In this document: positions 63,727-64,000 of the stretch, in pieces | Position numbering within the stretch: the stretch's first letter is position 1 | Layout: each line of letters opens with the position of its first letter | NCBI RefSeq assembly: GCF_002802875.1 | Contig: NZ_PEBI01000003.1 | Coordinates: 1-64,000, forward strand | Direction: 5' to 3' | DNA from: Bifidobacterium primatium | GTDB taxonomy: Bacteria > Actinomycetota > Actinomycetes > Actinomycetales > Bifidobacteriaceae | Length of the DNA: 64,000 nucleotides | Position numbers and translations under genes: made by a program | Notes under the pieces: model-generated | What the model was told of the DNA's origin: nothing | The model's input: only the letters and a program-made list of their open reading frames with translations | Database searches by the model: none

Positions 63727-64000
63727 CTACTGCTCAGCGATTCGAGCCCTGCCTTCGCTTCGGCTTGCATGTTTGGTCTTCCGCATCTTCTGTATGCGCC
63801 GACGGGTGATATCATCAAGCTTCTGACTGCGTCGGGCATCATGTTGCCGGGCACTCAGGTCCACGAATTCCTCGATGTCCAAGGCGTCTTTGGTGTGATG
63901 CCACAGTGCGCCGACGGATACGCCGAATACGGCGGCTCCCCCACGCACCAATGCGATGACCTCCTCGTCGGTCGTGCATTCGTGCACGGTCTGTCCGTCG
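63727..64000 (-). CDS. Hypothetical protein, C-terminal part (runs off the window)
   Basis: The minus-strand frame is open from the right edge to a stop at 63727. At least 90 codons are visible, with no ATG needed inside the window, so the gene start lies beyond 64000 (a GTG at 63987 is a less likely start). The sequence is soluble and becomes strongly basic after about residue 45 (QHDARRSQKLDD, then RRRIQKMRKTKH). I do not recognise the family. Confidence 0.55.
   Translation of the reverse strand, partial: DGQTVHECTTDEEVIALVRGGAAVFGVSVGALWHHTKDALDIEEFVDLSARQHDARRSQKLDDITRRRIQKMRKTKHASRSEGRARIAEQ

Overview
The window is about 60% G+C and carries family markers of a high-GC actinobacterium: RbpA, GuaB3, a double WYL regulator of PafBC type, a DUF881–Sbp–DUF881 block next to a CDP-alcohol phosphatidyltransferase, and eukaryotic-type NADP isocitrate dehydrogenase. 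Two gene fusions, TrpC–TrpB and Cmk–Der, together with the overall gene order, point to Bifidobacterium. This assignment comes from family and synteny knowledge, not from a database search. Almost all genes lie on the + strand and most of the window is housekeeping chromosome.

Layout. 1–0.1 kb: 3' end of a 5S rRNA and its terminator. 0.3–10.5 kb: M23-like exported protein, two paralogous long-chain acyl-CoA synthetases, an orphan substrate-binding lipoprotein, icd, guaB3, a small hypothetical gene, def. 10.5–16.2 kb: rpsB–tsf–pyrH–frr–cdsA–rlmN, the classic translation/lipid block. 16.2–25.3 kb: interleaved histidine and tryptophan genes (hisF, hisI, trpE, trpCB, trpA, then lgt, rpe, hisE, hisG). 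25.3–31.1 kb: phosphatidyltransferase, DUF881/Sbp membrane proteins, fructosamine-kinase-like gene, uppP, PAC2 gene. 31.2–31.8 kb: five tRNA genes (Gly, Cys, Val, Val, Gly). 32–37.8 kb: thrS, yebC, ruvC, ruvAB with a perfect LexA box, yajC. 37.9–44.1 kb: apt, sucCD, a DUF6350 membrane protein, purH and a DUF3017-like protein. 44.1–48.1 kb: aquaporin, rluB-type pseudouridine synthase, cmk-der fusion.

The one accessory-looking stretch is about 48.4–53.9 kb, directly downstream of a tRNA-Pro gene. It holds about 0.9 kb with no convincing gene, a small membrane protein, an orphan zinc-ribbon/Vsr-like nuclease with an AlpA-like HTH gene upstream, a lipoprotein, a GNAT acetyltransferase, a DUF1304 membrane protein and nhaA. 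Within nhaA, near 53.93 kb, strand composition flips abruptly. After that the window returns to core genes: UDP-glucose pyrophosphorylase, pafBC-like fusion, a lipid kinase, helY, rbpA, a HAD phosphatase, and a partial gene at the right edge.

Recurring themes are fused enzymes that retain in-frame internal start sites with good Shine–Dalgarno sequences (trpCB and cmk-der), several genes whose -10 box sits about 7 nt before the start codon (probable leaderless mRNAs), very regular TTGnnn-17-TATATT tRNA promoters, and long perfect hairpins between convergent genes, including a 58-bp perfect palindrome.
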